From the NCBI RefSeq assembly GCF_000962805.1, contig NZ_JZTW01000020.1, positions 16,829 through 80,828 of the forward strand: a DNA stretch of 64,000 bases, read 5' to 3'. The position numbers were made by a program, and so were the translations under genes. A model generated the notes under the pieces. The model was not told the origin of the DNA. It searched no databases and was given only the letters and a program-made list of their open reading frames with translations. The stretch comes from Pseudarthrobacter chlorophenolicus. GTDB taxonomy: Bacteria > Actinomycetota > Actinomycetes > Actinomycetales > Micrococcaceae. Of the stretch, positions 17,615-26,700 are shown one piece after another (the stretch's first letter is position 1; every line of letters begins with the position of its first letter).

Positions 17615-18382
17615 TCAGCGTGCCACGGGCTCCCCGCCGGAGTCGTCTCCGCGGGCTGGCGGCGAGGCCAGGGGCTCCGCTGAGGCGGCAGCCTCGCCGG
17701 GCTTGCCGGCGAGGCGCAGCTTAACCACGGCAGCGTATTCGTCCACGTATTCCTGCCCGGACAGCCGCTGCAGTTCCAGCATGATGCGGTCCGCCACAAT
17801 CCGCTGGGTGCCACGGTCCTCGGCCTGGACCTCGTAGCTGCTGAAGTCAAGCGGTTCACCGAAGATCATGCCGATCCGCCGGATGTTGGGGAGCCGCTTT
17901 CCGATGGGTTGCACCTTGTCCGTGCCGATCATCGCTACGGGAATGACAGGGACCCCGGCCTGGAGGGCCAGCCTGGCGACACCCACCTTGCCCCGGTACA
18001 GCTTGGAATCGGGACTCCTGGTTCCTTCCGGGTAAATCCCCAAGAGCCCACCGTGGGTCAGTACGTCCATGCCGGCGCTGAGGGAGGCGGCAGAGGCTGC
18101 GCCGCCGGACCTGTCCATGGGCAACTGGTTGGTGAGCCGAAAGAAGAGCGCTGTCAGGCGGCCCTTGATTCCGGTGCCGGTGAAGTATTCGGACTTGGCC
18201 AGGAAAACCACCGGGCGGCGGACCATTAATGGCATGAAGATCGAGTCGGAAAAGGACAGGTGGTTCGAAGCGATAATCGCGGCGCCCTCGGCCGGAATGT
18301 TGTCCAGGCCCTTCACCCAGGGGCGGAAAAGAAGCTTCAGAACAGGACCGAGGAAGATCCTCTTCATGACCCAATAAAACAC
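17615..18382 (-). CDS. plsC: 1-acyl-glycerol-3-phosphate acyltransferase family protein
   Basis: Membrane-associated acyltransferase of phospholipid synthesis that acylates lysophosphatidate at position 2. The 255-residue protein has the NHLSFSD acyltransferase motif I (NHxxxxD) near residue 40, the acceptor-binding YPEGTRS motif near residue 115 and VPVIPVAMIG. The C-terminus is a low-complexity Ala/Ser/Gly-rich tail. A second paralogue (35136-35855) lies elsewhere in the window, so the exact acyl acceptor of each is unknown. Position near aroG fits the Rv2182c neighbourhood. Confidence 0.88.
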   Translation of the reverse strand: MFYWVMKRIFLGPVLKLLFRPWVKGLDNIPAEGAAIIASNHLSFSDSIFMPLMVRRPVVFLAKSEYFTGTGIKGRLTALFFRLTNQLPMDRSGGAASAASLSAGMDVLTHGGLLGIYPEGTRSPDSKLYRGKVGVARLALQAGVPVIPVAMIGTDKVQPIGKRLPNIRRIGMIFGEPLDFSSYEVQAEDRGTQRIVADRIMLELQRLSGQEYVDEYAAVVKLRLAGKPGEAAASAEPLASPPARGDDSGGEPVAR

Positions 18383-18494
18383 GCGGTGAACCTCTCGGAA
18401 GGTCGGCCCCAGGCTCCGCTCCGGGCCTGTCTCAGCAGTTCAGATGCAACCCTACTCTAGTGAGATTTATCCGGAACAGTGACACGATGTAGGC

Positions 18495-19283
18495 ATGACT
18501 GAAAGCAGCACGCCGCCCCGCCCCGCCGCCTACAGTTATCCCGGCCATGGTCCCAATGCGGACATCGGCATCGCCATTTGCCACGGCTTCACGGGCAGCC
18601 CGCTCAGCGTACTGCCGTGGGCGGAGCATCTCGCCGCCCAGGGCTACGCGGTGACCGTGCCCTTGCTGCCTGGCCACGGAACGGACTGGCGGCAACTTGC
18701 GCAGACGGGGTGGCGCGACTGGTTCGGCAGTTTCGAGGCCGCCTACCTCGATCTGTCCGCCAGGACATCCACCTGTTTCGTGGCCGGCCTGTCCATGGGC
18801 GGCGCAGTGGCCCTGCTGACCGCCGCCAGGCACAAGACCGCCGGCGTGAGCATCGTCAACCCCGGCCTGAGCTTCTATGACCGGCGCGTCCGGGTCATCG
18901 GGCTGCTGAAGTACTTCCAGCGCACCACCATCCCCATTCCGGAAGAACACTCGACGGCGCCGGCCACGGAGGACGGCGACTACTCGCGGACACCCCTGGC
19001 AGCCGTGCACGAACTCAAGAAGCTGTTCAACGCAACGCTCCGGGAGCTGCCCGCGGTCACTGCACCGGTGCAGGTCTTCAAATCCGTGACCGATGAGGTG
19101 GTACCGCCCACCTCCCTGGAACTGCTGAGGGCACGGCTGCGTGACAGGGTGTCGGAGGTGGTTGAACTTGCGGGCAGCGGCCACGTGGCTACGCTGGACG
19201 TGGACGCGCCGGAAATCTTCGCCCGATCCAGCGAGTTCTTCCGCGACCATTCCCGCCAATCCAGCCCCTCGGAGACCCCATGA
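18495..19283 (+). CDS. Alpha/beta hydrolase (carboxylesterase/monoacylglycerol lipase-like), copy 1
   Basis: Cytoplasmic serine hydrolase of 262 residues. The oxyanion region HGFTGSPLSVLPWAEHL near residue 30, nucleophile elbow GLSMGG near residue 97, acid in SVTDEVVPP and histidine in GSGHVATLD near residue 234 complete the catalytic triad. Resembles short-chain carboxylesterases of the Est30/monoglyceride-lipase group. Its stop overlaps the ATG of a second, clearly homologous hydrolase by four bases, so the two arose by tandem duplication and are cotranslated. Substrate unknown; the adjacent acyltransferase and acyl-CoA ligase suggest acyl esters (inference). Confidence 0.86.
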   Translation: MTESSTPPRPAAYSYPGHGPNADIGIAICHGFTGSPLSVLPWAEHLAAQGYAVTVPLLPGHGTDWRQLAQTGWRDWFGSFEAAYLDLSARTSTCFVAGLSMGGAVALLTAARHKTAGVSIVNPGLSFYDRRVRVIGLLKYFQRTTIPIPEEHSTAPATEDGDYSRTPLAAVHELKKLFNATLRELPAVTAPVQVFKSVTDEVVPPTSLELLRARLRDRVSEVVELAGSGHVATLDVDAPEIFARSSEFFRDHSRQSSPSETP

Positions 19284-20095
19284 CTGCCGGCCCGGACCAC
19301 AGTCCCTTCAGCAGTGCCACCAGCGGCACCGGGCCGCGCGCCGGTGTCGTGCTCTCGCATGGGTTCACGGGCAGCCCGCACAGCCTGCGCGGCTGGGCGC
19401 AGGCGCTTGCAGGGGCCGGCTTCGCGGTCCGGATGCCGCTCCTGCCCGGCCATGGCACCAGCTGGCAGGAACTGTCCCGCACGCGGTGGCAACAATGGCA
19501 CGGCGCCCTGGATGATGCGTTCCTGGAACTCGATGCCGAATGCGAGCACGTTTTTGCTGCCGGGCTAAGCATGGGCGGCGCCCTTGCGCTGCGGGTCGCC
19601 GCCACGCGGCCGGTAGCCGGCGTGGTCCTGGTGAACCCCGGGCTGGTGATTGATGACCCGCGCGCTCCGTTGGCGGGCATCCTGAAGCTGGTCATGAAAA
19701 GCACCCCCGCCATCGCCAACGACATCCTGAAGGCTGGTATCGATGAAGGTGCCTATCCACGCACGCCCGTCGCCGCAGCCCACGAACTGAACAAGATGTT
19801 CAAGGACACCGCCCGACTGCTTCCCCGAATAACGGCACCGGTGCAGGTCTACCGGTCCACCGTGGACCACGTGGTGTCGGATACGAGTATTTCCGTCCTG
19901 CGCCGCGGCCTGACTCATGCGCCGCTGGAGCTGGTCCGGCTGGAGAACAGCTACCACGTGGCCACCATGGACAATGACGCCGAACAGATATTCCAGGGTT
20001 CGGTGGATTTCATCCGGGGCGTGCTTGCTGCGTTGGCGCCCGGCGCAGCGGCCCCAGTACCCGGGTCCGGGGAGGCCGGAAATGAACAGGCCTGA
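19280..20095 (+). CDS. Alpha/beta hydrolase, tandem copy 2
   Basis: 271-residue paralogue of the preceding gene. The same landmarks occur in the same order: SHGFTGSPHSLRGWAQAL, PLLPGHGTSW, GLSMGGALAL with the nucleophile serine, VNPGLVIDD, acid in STVDHVVSD and histidine in NSYHVATMDND. All triad residues are intact, so this is not a decaying copy. It begins in an ATGA overlap with copy 1 and its last 14 bases overlap the next gene. Likely an esterase or monoacylglycerol lipase; substrate unknown. Confidence 0.86.
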   Translation: MTAGPDHSPFSSATSGTGPRAGVVLSHGFTGSPHSLRGWAQALAGAGFAVRMPLLPGHGTSWQELSRTRWQQWHGALDDAFLELDAECEHVFAAGLSMGGALALRVAATRPVAGVVLVNPGLVIDDPRAPLAGILKLVMKSTPAIANDILKAGIDEGAYPRTPVAAAHELNKMFKDTARLLPRITAPVQVYRSTVDHVVSDTSISVLRRGLTHAPLELVRLENSYHVATMDNDAEQIFQGSVDFIRGVLAALAPGAAAPVPGSGEAGNEQA

Positions 20096-20624
20096 TTCCG
20101 GATCCGCGGACCAGGGCGCCAACCAGGACGACGCCGTCTGGCTCGACCTGGTGGCACGGCTGGAGTCGGACACTCCGCCGCCGGAACGCAACGTGCCGGA
20201 TACTGTTGCCAGACCGGCCCCGCCGGCCACCTTCCGCGACTTTGATCCCCTCAACTTGTCCGGCGCCGCACCCGTGGAACGTTCGGCCGCCGAGCGCAAG
20301 GACAGCCAACGCGGAGAGCCCGGCGATGACGGTACGCCGGAGGCTCCACCGGCCGGCCCGCGCGACTATGGCGTTGAGGACGAGGGAGACGACTTCGTGC
20401 CGGAAGAGCCACCCAGCCTTTCGGGGACAGACCCCCTGACCATGCTGGCCTGGCTGGCCGCGGTGGGCGGGCCCATTGCGCTGCTGCTGTCCACGATGTT
20501 CTGGCGGTCGGCGCCCGTGCTGGCCATATGGGGCATCGTCGCTGCATTCGTTGCCGGCACGGTGTACCTCATCATGAAGCTTCCGCAGGAGAAGGACGAG
20601 GACGACGACGGCGCCCGGGTCTGA
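20082..20624 (+). CDS. Acidic protein with C-terminal membrane hairpin, unknown function
   Basis: 180 residues. The first 120 or so are polar, acidic and Pro/Ala-rich, probably disordered, followed by two close membrane helices (about 121-142 and 147-168) and a short Glu/Asp-rich end. The ATG at 20082 has GGGGAGG six bases upstream and lies inside the end of the hydrolase gene (14-base overlap), so translation is coupled. No domain is recognised. The topology suggests a small membrane-tethered accessory protein; function not assigned. Confidence 0.75.
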   Translation: MNRPDSGSADQGANQDDAVWLDLVARLESDTPPPERNVPDTVARPAPPATFRDFDPLNLSGAAPVERSAAERKDSQRGEPGDDGTPEAPPAGPRDYGVEDEGDDFVPEEPPSLSGTDPLTMLAWLAAVGGPIALLLSTMFWRSAPVLAIWGIVAAFVAGTVYLIMKLPQEKDEDDDGARV

Positions 20625-20628
20625 GCGG

Positions 20629-21720
20629 TCAGCTGCGGACCCGGCTGCTGACGCGGGAGAGGTCGGCGGCACCGATCAGGCCGGCGTTGGGTCCAAGGTG
20701 GGCCAACTGGATACCGGCGGCCGGCCGGAACCCACGGCCAGTCAGGTTCCTGGCGAATGCCTTCCTGGCGGGCTCCACCAGGAGATCGCCTGCTGAACAC
20801 AGCCCTCCGCCGATAACGAAGAGTCCCGGATCGAGGGCGGCGGCCAGGTTGGCAAGCCCCAGGCCGAGCCACTCCCCCACCTCTTCGATCAGTTCGCGCG
20901 ATGCTGTATCTCCGGCGAGGGCGAGTTCGGTGACGATGGCACCGGTAATGGTCTCAGCACGGCCACCGACGGCAGCCAGCAGGTCCTGGGCCACGGGCGA
21001 ATTGCTGCTGGCAAGGATCCTCGCTTCGCGGCCGAGGGCGTTGCCGGAGGCATACTGCTCCCAGCAGCCACGGTTGCCGCATTCGCAGCGGTGGCCTCCG
21101 GGCATGATGACCTGGTGGCCAAACTCGCCGGCCACGCCGAAGCGGCCACGTTCCACCCTGCCGTCCATCACCATGGCCCCACCGATTCCGGTGCCGAGGG
21201 TGATGCATACGAGGCGGCTTTCCCCTTGGCCGGCGCCGAACCGCCACTCGGCCCACGCGGCGGCATCGGCGTCGTTGGCCAGCAGTACCGGACGCCGAAG
21301 GAGCTGCTGGAGGTTTGCGCGCAGGGGCTCGTTCCGCCAGGCGAGGTGGGGGCTGAAAAGGACGGTGCCGCCGTCGAGGTCCATCCAGCCGGCGGCGCCG
21401 ATGCCCACCGAACGGATCCGCCGCCCGTTGCCGAGCTCTTCGACCAGCTCCACGATGACCCGTTCCACAGCCCGGGGATCAGTCCCTGGCGTGCTGCGGC
21501 GGGCTTCGCTGAGGATCCGGCCTTCCTCGTCCACAACACCTGCCGCCACCTTGGTGCCGCCGATGTCGATGCCAATCGCCAGTCCCCGGCGTCCCAGGCG
21601 TGCCCGCCCCCGGGATCCTTTTCCCTGCCCTAAGGCGGCGCGGTACGGGGCGGACCGCCGCTTCCACGGCGCGGATCGACGGAGGTGGCCGGCCTGGTCG
21701 CCGGAGGGCGGTGCGTACAT
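20629..21720 (-). CDS. glk: ROK-family glucokinase
   Basis: ATP-dependent sugar kinase of the ROK family; glucose is the likely substrate. About 363 residues. Seen: the phosphate-binding IGIDIGGTKVAAGVV, LANDADAAAWAEW, TLGTGIGGAMV, EFGH and the zinc-binding CECGNRGCWEQ, which is a ROK kinase hallmark. The ATG at 21718-21720 is the first methionine in a sensible position; it leaves a basic, poorly conserved stretch of about 47 residues before the core, so a later start is possible. Convergent with the small membrane protein gene (gap of four bases) and divergent from fadD. Confidence 0.88.
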   Translation of the reverse strand: MYAPPSGDQAGHLRRSAPWKRRSAPYRAALGQGKGSRGRARLGRRGLAIGIDIGGTKVAAGVVDEEGRILSEARRSTPGTDPRAVERVIVELVEELGNGRRIRSVGIGAAGWMDLDGGTVLFSPHLAWRNEPLRANLQQLLRRPVLLANDADAAAWAEWRFGAGQGESRLVCITLGTGIGGAMVMDGRVERGRFGVAGEFGHQVIMPGGHRCECGNRGCWEQYASGNALGREARILASSNSPVAQDLLAAVGGRAETITGAIVTELALAGDTASRELIEEVGEWLGLGLANLAAALDPGLFVIGGGLCSAGDLLVEPARKAFARNLTGRGFRPAAGIQLAHLGPNAGLIGAADLSRVSSRVRS

Positions 21721-21802
21721 AGTCCCCAATTCTAGGCTTGCGGCCGGACCGCCCAAGCCGGGGCGCGCTGGTTCCGGCTCCGTCCGTGCGGCATTGACGG
21801 CT

Positions 21803-21822
21803 AAGTTACTGGCCAGTAACTT
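21803..21822. promoter_or_regulatory. 20-bp perfect palindrome overlapping the fadD promoter
   Basis: AAGTTACTGG followed by CCAGTAACTT is a perfect 10+10 palindrome with no spacer. A plus-strand -35 TTGACG (21794-21799) and a -10 TAACTT (21817-21822) with a 17-base spacer bracket it, so a bound dimer would block the acyl-CoA ligase promoter. The form suits a TetR-type fatty-acid regulator; no such gene is in the window. It also sits in the region divergent to the glucokinase gene. Confidence 0.7.
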
Positions 21823-21904
21823 TAGATACAGCACTGTCCTGCGGCGGCATACTAGGCTTGTGGCATGCCCCCTGCGCGGGACGACGGATATCAAAGGAGC
21901 TATA

Positions 21905-23713
21905 GTGCGCCAGTTCAGTGTTCCGCCCCTTGTTGTTGTTCCACCGGAGACCAACATCACAGACCTGCTGCTGCGGCAGGCCACAAAGGCCAGCAACCCG
22001 GCACTGTTTTCCCGCCTTGACGCATCCGGCTCCTGGCAGAATGTGTCCGCCACCGAATTCCTGGCCGACGTCAGTGCCCTGGCGAAGGGCTTGATGGCCA
22101 GTGGCGTGGGCGCCGGCGACCGGGTGGGAATCATGTCCCGGACCCGCTACGAATGGTCCCTGGTGGACTTCGCCATTTGGTTTGCCGGTGCCATCTCGGT
22201 CCCGATCTATGAAACCTCGTCCCCGTCACAGGTGGCCTGGAACCTTGGGGACTCCGGGGCCGTTGCCGCGTTCGGTGAATCCGCGCACCACGAAAACATC
22301 ATCCTGCAGGCCGTCAACGCCGAAGGCCTCACCGATCTGAAGCACGTCTGGCAGCTGGAAGGCGCCGGCCTGGATGCCCTCCGCGAGGCCGGGCGTGGCG
22401 TCAGCGACGACGAACTCGAGACGCGGCGGAGTGCTGCCGGCCTCGCCGATACCGCCACCATCATCTACACGTCCGGCACCACCGGGCGGCCCAAGGGTTG
22501 CGAACTGACGCACGGGAACTTCGTGGAGCTCTCGGACAACGCCCTGGCCATCATCGGCGAAATCGTGCACGAGGACGCCAAGACCATCATGTTCCTTCCG
22601 CTGGCCCACGTCTTCGCACGGTTCATTTCCGTCCTGGCCATGGCTGCCGGGACCACGGTGGCGCACACGCCGGACATCAAGAACCTGCTCGCGGACCTGC
22701 AGAGCTACGAGCCCACCTTCATCCTGGCCGTGCCGCGGGTCTTCGAGAAGGTCTACAACTCGGCCATGACCAAGGCGGAGGACGGCGGCAAGGGTGCCAT
22801 CTTCCACCGGGCCGCCGATACCGCTATCGCGTACTCGAAAGCACGCCAGGAAGGCCGCATCGGGTTGGGCCTCAAGCTCCGCCATGCACTCTTCGACAAG
22901 CTGGTGTACGGCAAGCTGCGCGCTGCGATGGGCGGTCACGTGGCCCACGCCGTGTCCGGCGGCGGCCCGCTCGGCGAACGCCTGGGCCACTTCTTCCAGG
23001 GCATCGGCCTGCAGGTACTCGAAGGGTACGGCCTCACCGAAACCACGGCCCCCATCTCGGTCAACACACCGTCGCGGATCAAGATCGGGTCCGTGGGCAA
23101 GCCGCTGCCCGGCAACGCCGTGAAGATCGCCGAGGACGGCGAAATCCTCACCCAGGGCGTCTGCGTGATGCGCGGCTACTACAAGCGCGACGACCTTACC
23201 GAGGACACGTTCGACGACGGCTGGTTCCGTACCGGGGACATCGGCAGGCTCGACGAGGACGGGTTTGTCTGGATCACCGGCCGCAAGAAGGAGATCATCG
23301 TGACGGCCGGCGGCAAGAACGTGATCCCCGCCCTCCTGGAGGACCAGATCCGGGCCGACGCCTTGGTCTCGCAGGTCCTCGTGGTGGGTGACAACCGCCC
23401 GTTCATCGGCGCCCTGGTCACCCTGGACCAGGAGGCGCTGCCGGGCTGGCTCCAACGGCACGGACTCCCGGCGGGCACGTCACTGGAGGAGGCAGCGGAG
23501 AACCCTGTGGTCAAGGCAGCTGTGCAGGACCTGATCACTGCTGCCAACGGGTCTGTGTCCCAGGCGGAGGCCATCAAGTCATTCCGGATCGTCCCGGCGG
23601 ATTTCACGGAGGCGTCCGGGCACCTGACACCGTCCATGAAGGTAAAGCGGGCACAGGTGATGAAAGATTTCGAGACCGTTATCGAGGAGATGTACTCGGC
23701 ACCCCGCTCCTGA
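21905..23713 (+). CDS. fadD: Long-chain fatty acyl-CoA ligase (FadD15-like)
   Basis: AMP-forming ligase that activates fatty acids to acyl-CoA. The 602-residue protein has the AMP-binding loop IYTSGTTGRPKGCELTHGN near residue 185, YGLTETTAP, the DGWFRTGDIGRLDEDGF hinge region and the late catalytic stretch ITGRKKEIIVTAGGKNV. The GTG at 21905 has AAAGGAG five bases upstream. Upstream in-frame codons run a long way but lie over the glucokinase gene and are not coding. A palindromic operator covers the promoter and a strong terminator follows. Related to Rv2187/FadD15 by sequence and neighbourhood. Confidence 0.92.
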   Translation: MRQFSVPPLVVVPPETNITDLLLRQATKASNPALFSRLDASGSWQNVSATEFLADVSALAKGLMASGVGAGDRVGIMSRTRYEWSLVDFAIWFAGAISVPIYETSSPSQVAWNLGDSGAVAAFGESAHHENIILQAVNAEGLTDLKHVWQLEGAGLDALREAGRGVSDDELETRRSAAGLADTATIIYTSGTTGRPKGCELTHGNFVELSDNALAIIGEIVHEDAKTIMFLPLAHVFARFISVLAMAAGTTVAHTPDIKNLLADLQSYEPTFILAVPRVFEKVYNSAMTKAEDGGKGAIFHRAADTAIAYSKARQEGRIGLGLKLRHALFDKLVYGKLRAAMGGHVAHAVSGGGPLGERLGHFFQGIGLQVLEGYGLTETTAPISVNTPSRIKIGSVGKPLPGNAVKIAEDGEILTQGVCVMRGYYKRDDLTEDTFDDGWFRTGDIGRLDEDGFVWITGRKKEIIVTAGGKNVIPALLEDQIRADALVSQVLVVGDNRPFIGALVTLDQEALPGWLQRHGLPAGTSLEEAAENPVVKAAVQDLITAANGSVSQAEAIKSFRIVPADFTEASGHLTPSMKVKRAQVMKDFETVIEEMYSAPRS

Positions 23714-23739
23714 TGCAAGCACTGCTGCACAGTTGAACA

Positions 23740-23775
23740 AAAAGGTCCTCCCGGCTGCTGCCGGGAGGACCTTTT
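23740..23775. terminator. Bidirectional terminator between fadD and pyc
   Basis: Perfect 16-bp stem AAAAGGTCCTCCCGGC with its complement and a TGCT loop. It ends in TTTT on the plus strand and TTTTT on the minus strand, and lies between convergent stops at 23713 and 23800. Confidence 0.92.
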
Positions 23776-23799
23776 CATTGCCTTGCCTGATGGACGGGG

Positions 23800-26700
23800 C
23801 TACTGCTCCACAACCAGGAGCAGGTCTCCGCCCTGCACCTGCTCCACCGCGGAGATGGCGAGCCTGCCCACCTTGCCGCCCACCGGCGTCGTAATGGATG
23901 CTTCCATCTTCATCGCCTCGATGGTGGCCACGGTATCACCGGCATTCACGGTGTCACCGGCCTTCACCGTGATCGTGACCGCGCCTGCGAACGGTGCGGC
24001 AACGTGGCCGGGCTGGGCCGGGTCCGCCTTCTCCGCTGCCTTGACGTTGCTGACCACCGAACGGTCCCGCACCATGACCGGCCGGGACTGGCCGTTCAGG
24101 GTGCACATGACGGTGCGCATGCCCTTTTCGTCAGGTTCGGAGACAGCTTCCAGGGAAGCAATCAGCCGGACACCGCGTTCGAGTTCGATCTCGTGCTCGG
24201 CCCCCCGCTGGAAACCGTAGAGGTAGTCGCGGGTGTCGAGGACGGAGATGTTGCCGTACGTCTCAACGCTCTTCAGGTAATCCTTGGTGGGTCCGTCGAA
24301 GAGCAGCCGGTTCAGGGTGTGCTGGCGGGTCTTGGAATCGGACTTGAGCGCGGCGCTGTCCTCGGCGCTGAGCTCGACGTCGCGGACCTTGATGCTGCGT
24401 CCCTGGAGTGCCTTGGTGCGGAACGGCTCCGGCCACCCTCCGGGAGGGTCGCCGAGTTCGCCGGACAGGAATCCGATCACGGAATCGGGGATGTCATAGT
24501 TTTGCGGGTTCTCATTGAAGTCCGCAGGATCGGCGTTGAGGCCCACCAGGTGCAGGGCGAGGTCGCCCACCACCTTTGACGATGGGGTGACCTTGACCAG
24601 GTGCCCCAGGATCCGGTCGGCCGCCGTGTACATGTCTTCGATGGCTTCGAACCGCTCGCCCAGGCCCAGCGCAATGGCCTGTTGGCGGAGGTTGGAAAGC
24701 TGGCCACCGGGAATCTCATGCTTGTATACCCGGCCGGTGGGGCCCGGCAGGCCCGATTCGAAGGGTGCGTAGACCCGGCGGATGGCTTCCCAGTATGGTT
24801 CCAGGGAGCTGACGGCGTCCAGGCTGAGGCCGGTATCGCGGGGCGTGTGCGCCAGCGCCGCCACCAGGGCCGATGCCGACACCTGGCTGGTGGTGCCGGC
24901 CAGGGAGGCCGACGCTACGTCCACGGCATCCACGCCGGCGTCCACGGCCGCGAGCAGGGTTGCCAGCTGGCCGCCCGCCGTGTCGTGGGTGTGCAGGTGG
25001 ACGGGAAGGTCGAAGCGTTCCCGCAGCGCGGCCACCAGCTTGGCAGCTGCAGCGGGCCGCAGCAGGCCGGCCATGTCCTTGATCGCCAGGATGTGGGCGC
25101 CGGCGTCGACGATTTTCTGGGCGAGTTCAAGGTAGTAGTCCAGCGTGTAGAGCTTCTCCGCCGGGTCCAGCAGGTCGCCGGTGTAGCACAGTGCCACTTC
25201 GGCGACTGCTGTGCCCGTGGCGCGGACCGCCCGGATGGCGGGGGCCATCTGGTTGACGTCGTTCAGGGCGTCGAAGATCCGGAAGATGTCGATGCCGGTG
25301 GCTGCTGCCTCATTGACGAAGGCTTCGGTGACTTCCTCGGGGTACGGGGTGTAACCGACGGTGTTGCGGCCGCGGAGGAGCATCTGGATACAAACATTCG
25401 GCAAGGCCTCGCGAAGTGCTGCGAGGCGTTCCCACGGATCTTCGCCAAGGAAACGGAGCGCGACGTCATAGGTTGCCCCGCCCCAGGCTTCGACGGACAG
25501 CAGTTCCGGCATCAGGGCGCTGACTGCCGGGCCGGCAGCAACGAGGTCACGGGTGCGGACCCGGGTGGCAAGCAGCGACTGGTGGGCATCGCGGAAAGTG
25601 GTGTCCGTGACTGCAACAGCGGTTTGCCCGCGCAGCGCCTTGGCAAAGCCTTCCGGCCCGAGCTCACGCAGTTTCTGGCGGGAGCCCGGCACTGCCTGCT
25701 GGCCCTTGACCGACGGCAGCTTCTCCGCCGGGTCCGAGTGGACTGTCAGTTCGCCGTTGGGCTTGTTGACCGTGACGTCGGCCAGCCACGTCAGCAGCTT
25801 GGTGCCACGGTCAGCCGACACCCGCGCCTTCAGCAGCTGGGGGCGCTGGTCGATGAAGTTGGTGGCGACGTCGCCGGCGATGAAGTCGGGGTCGTCCAAC
25901 ACGGCCTGGAGGAAGGGGATGTTGGTGGACACGCCGCGGATGCGGAACTCGGCAAGGGACCGGCGGGCTCGGGCCACGGCGGCGGGGTAGTCCCGGCCGC
26001 GGCAGGTGAGCTTGACCAGCATGGAGTCGAAGTGCGGGCTGATCTCGGCGCCGGAGTACACCGTTCCGCCGTCAAGCCTCACGCCGGCACCGCCCGCGGA
26101 GCGGTAGCCGGTGATCTTTCCGACGTCGGGCCGGAAGCCGTTGGACGGGTCCTCGGTGGTGATGCGGCTCTGCAGGGCAGCACCCTTGAGGTGGACGGTC
26201 TCCTGGGAGAGCCCCAGGTCGGCAAGTGTCTCGCCGGAGGCAATGCGCATCTGGGCCTGGACGAGGTCCACGTCCGTGACTTCCTCGGTGACCGTGTGCT
26301 CCACCTGGATGCGCGGATTCATCTCAATGAAGACGTGCTGGCCGGCCCGCTCGCCTTCGGTGTCCACCAGGAACTCGACGGTGCCCGCGTTGACGTAGTT
26401 CAGCGCCTGCGCGAACTTAACGGCGTCGCGGTACAGGGCCTGGCGGATGTTTTCGTCCAGGTTCGGCGCCGGGGCGATCTCGATGACCTTCTGGTGCCGC
26501 CGCTGGATGGAACAGTCCCGCTCGAAAAGGTGCATGACGTTGCCCTCGGCGTCAGCGAGGATCTGCACCTCGATGTGGCGGGGGCGCAGGACGGCCTGCT
26601 CCAGGAACATGGTGGGGTCGCCGAAGGCGGCGTCCGCTTCACGCATGGCCGATTTCAGGGCCTCGGGAAGTGCTTCACGGGTGTCCACCCGCCGCATGCC

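Noticed and set aside
20528..21904. Long N-terminal extension of the acyl-CoA ligase reading frame
   Set aside because: The extra 459 codons overlap the glucokinase gene on the other strand and look non-coding; the GTG at 21905 with AAAGGAG and the conserved family start explain the gene.
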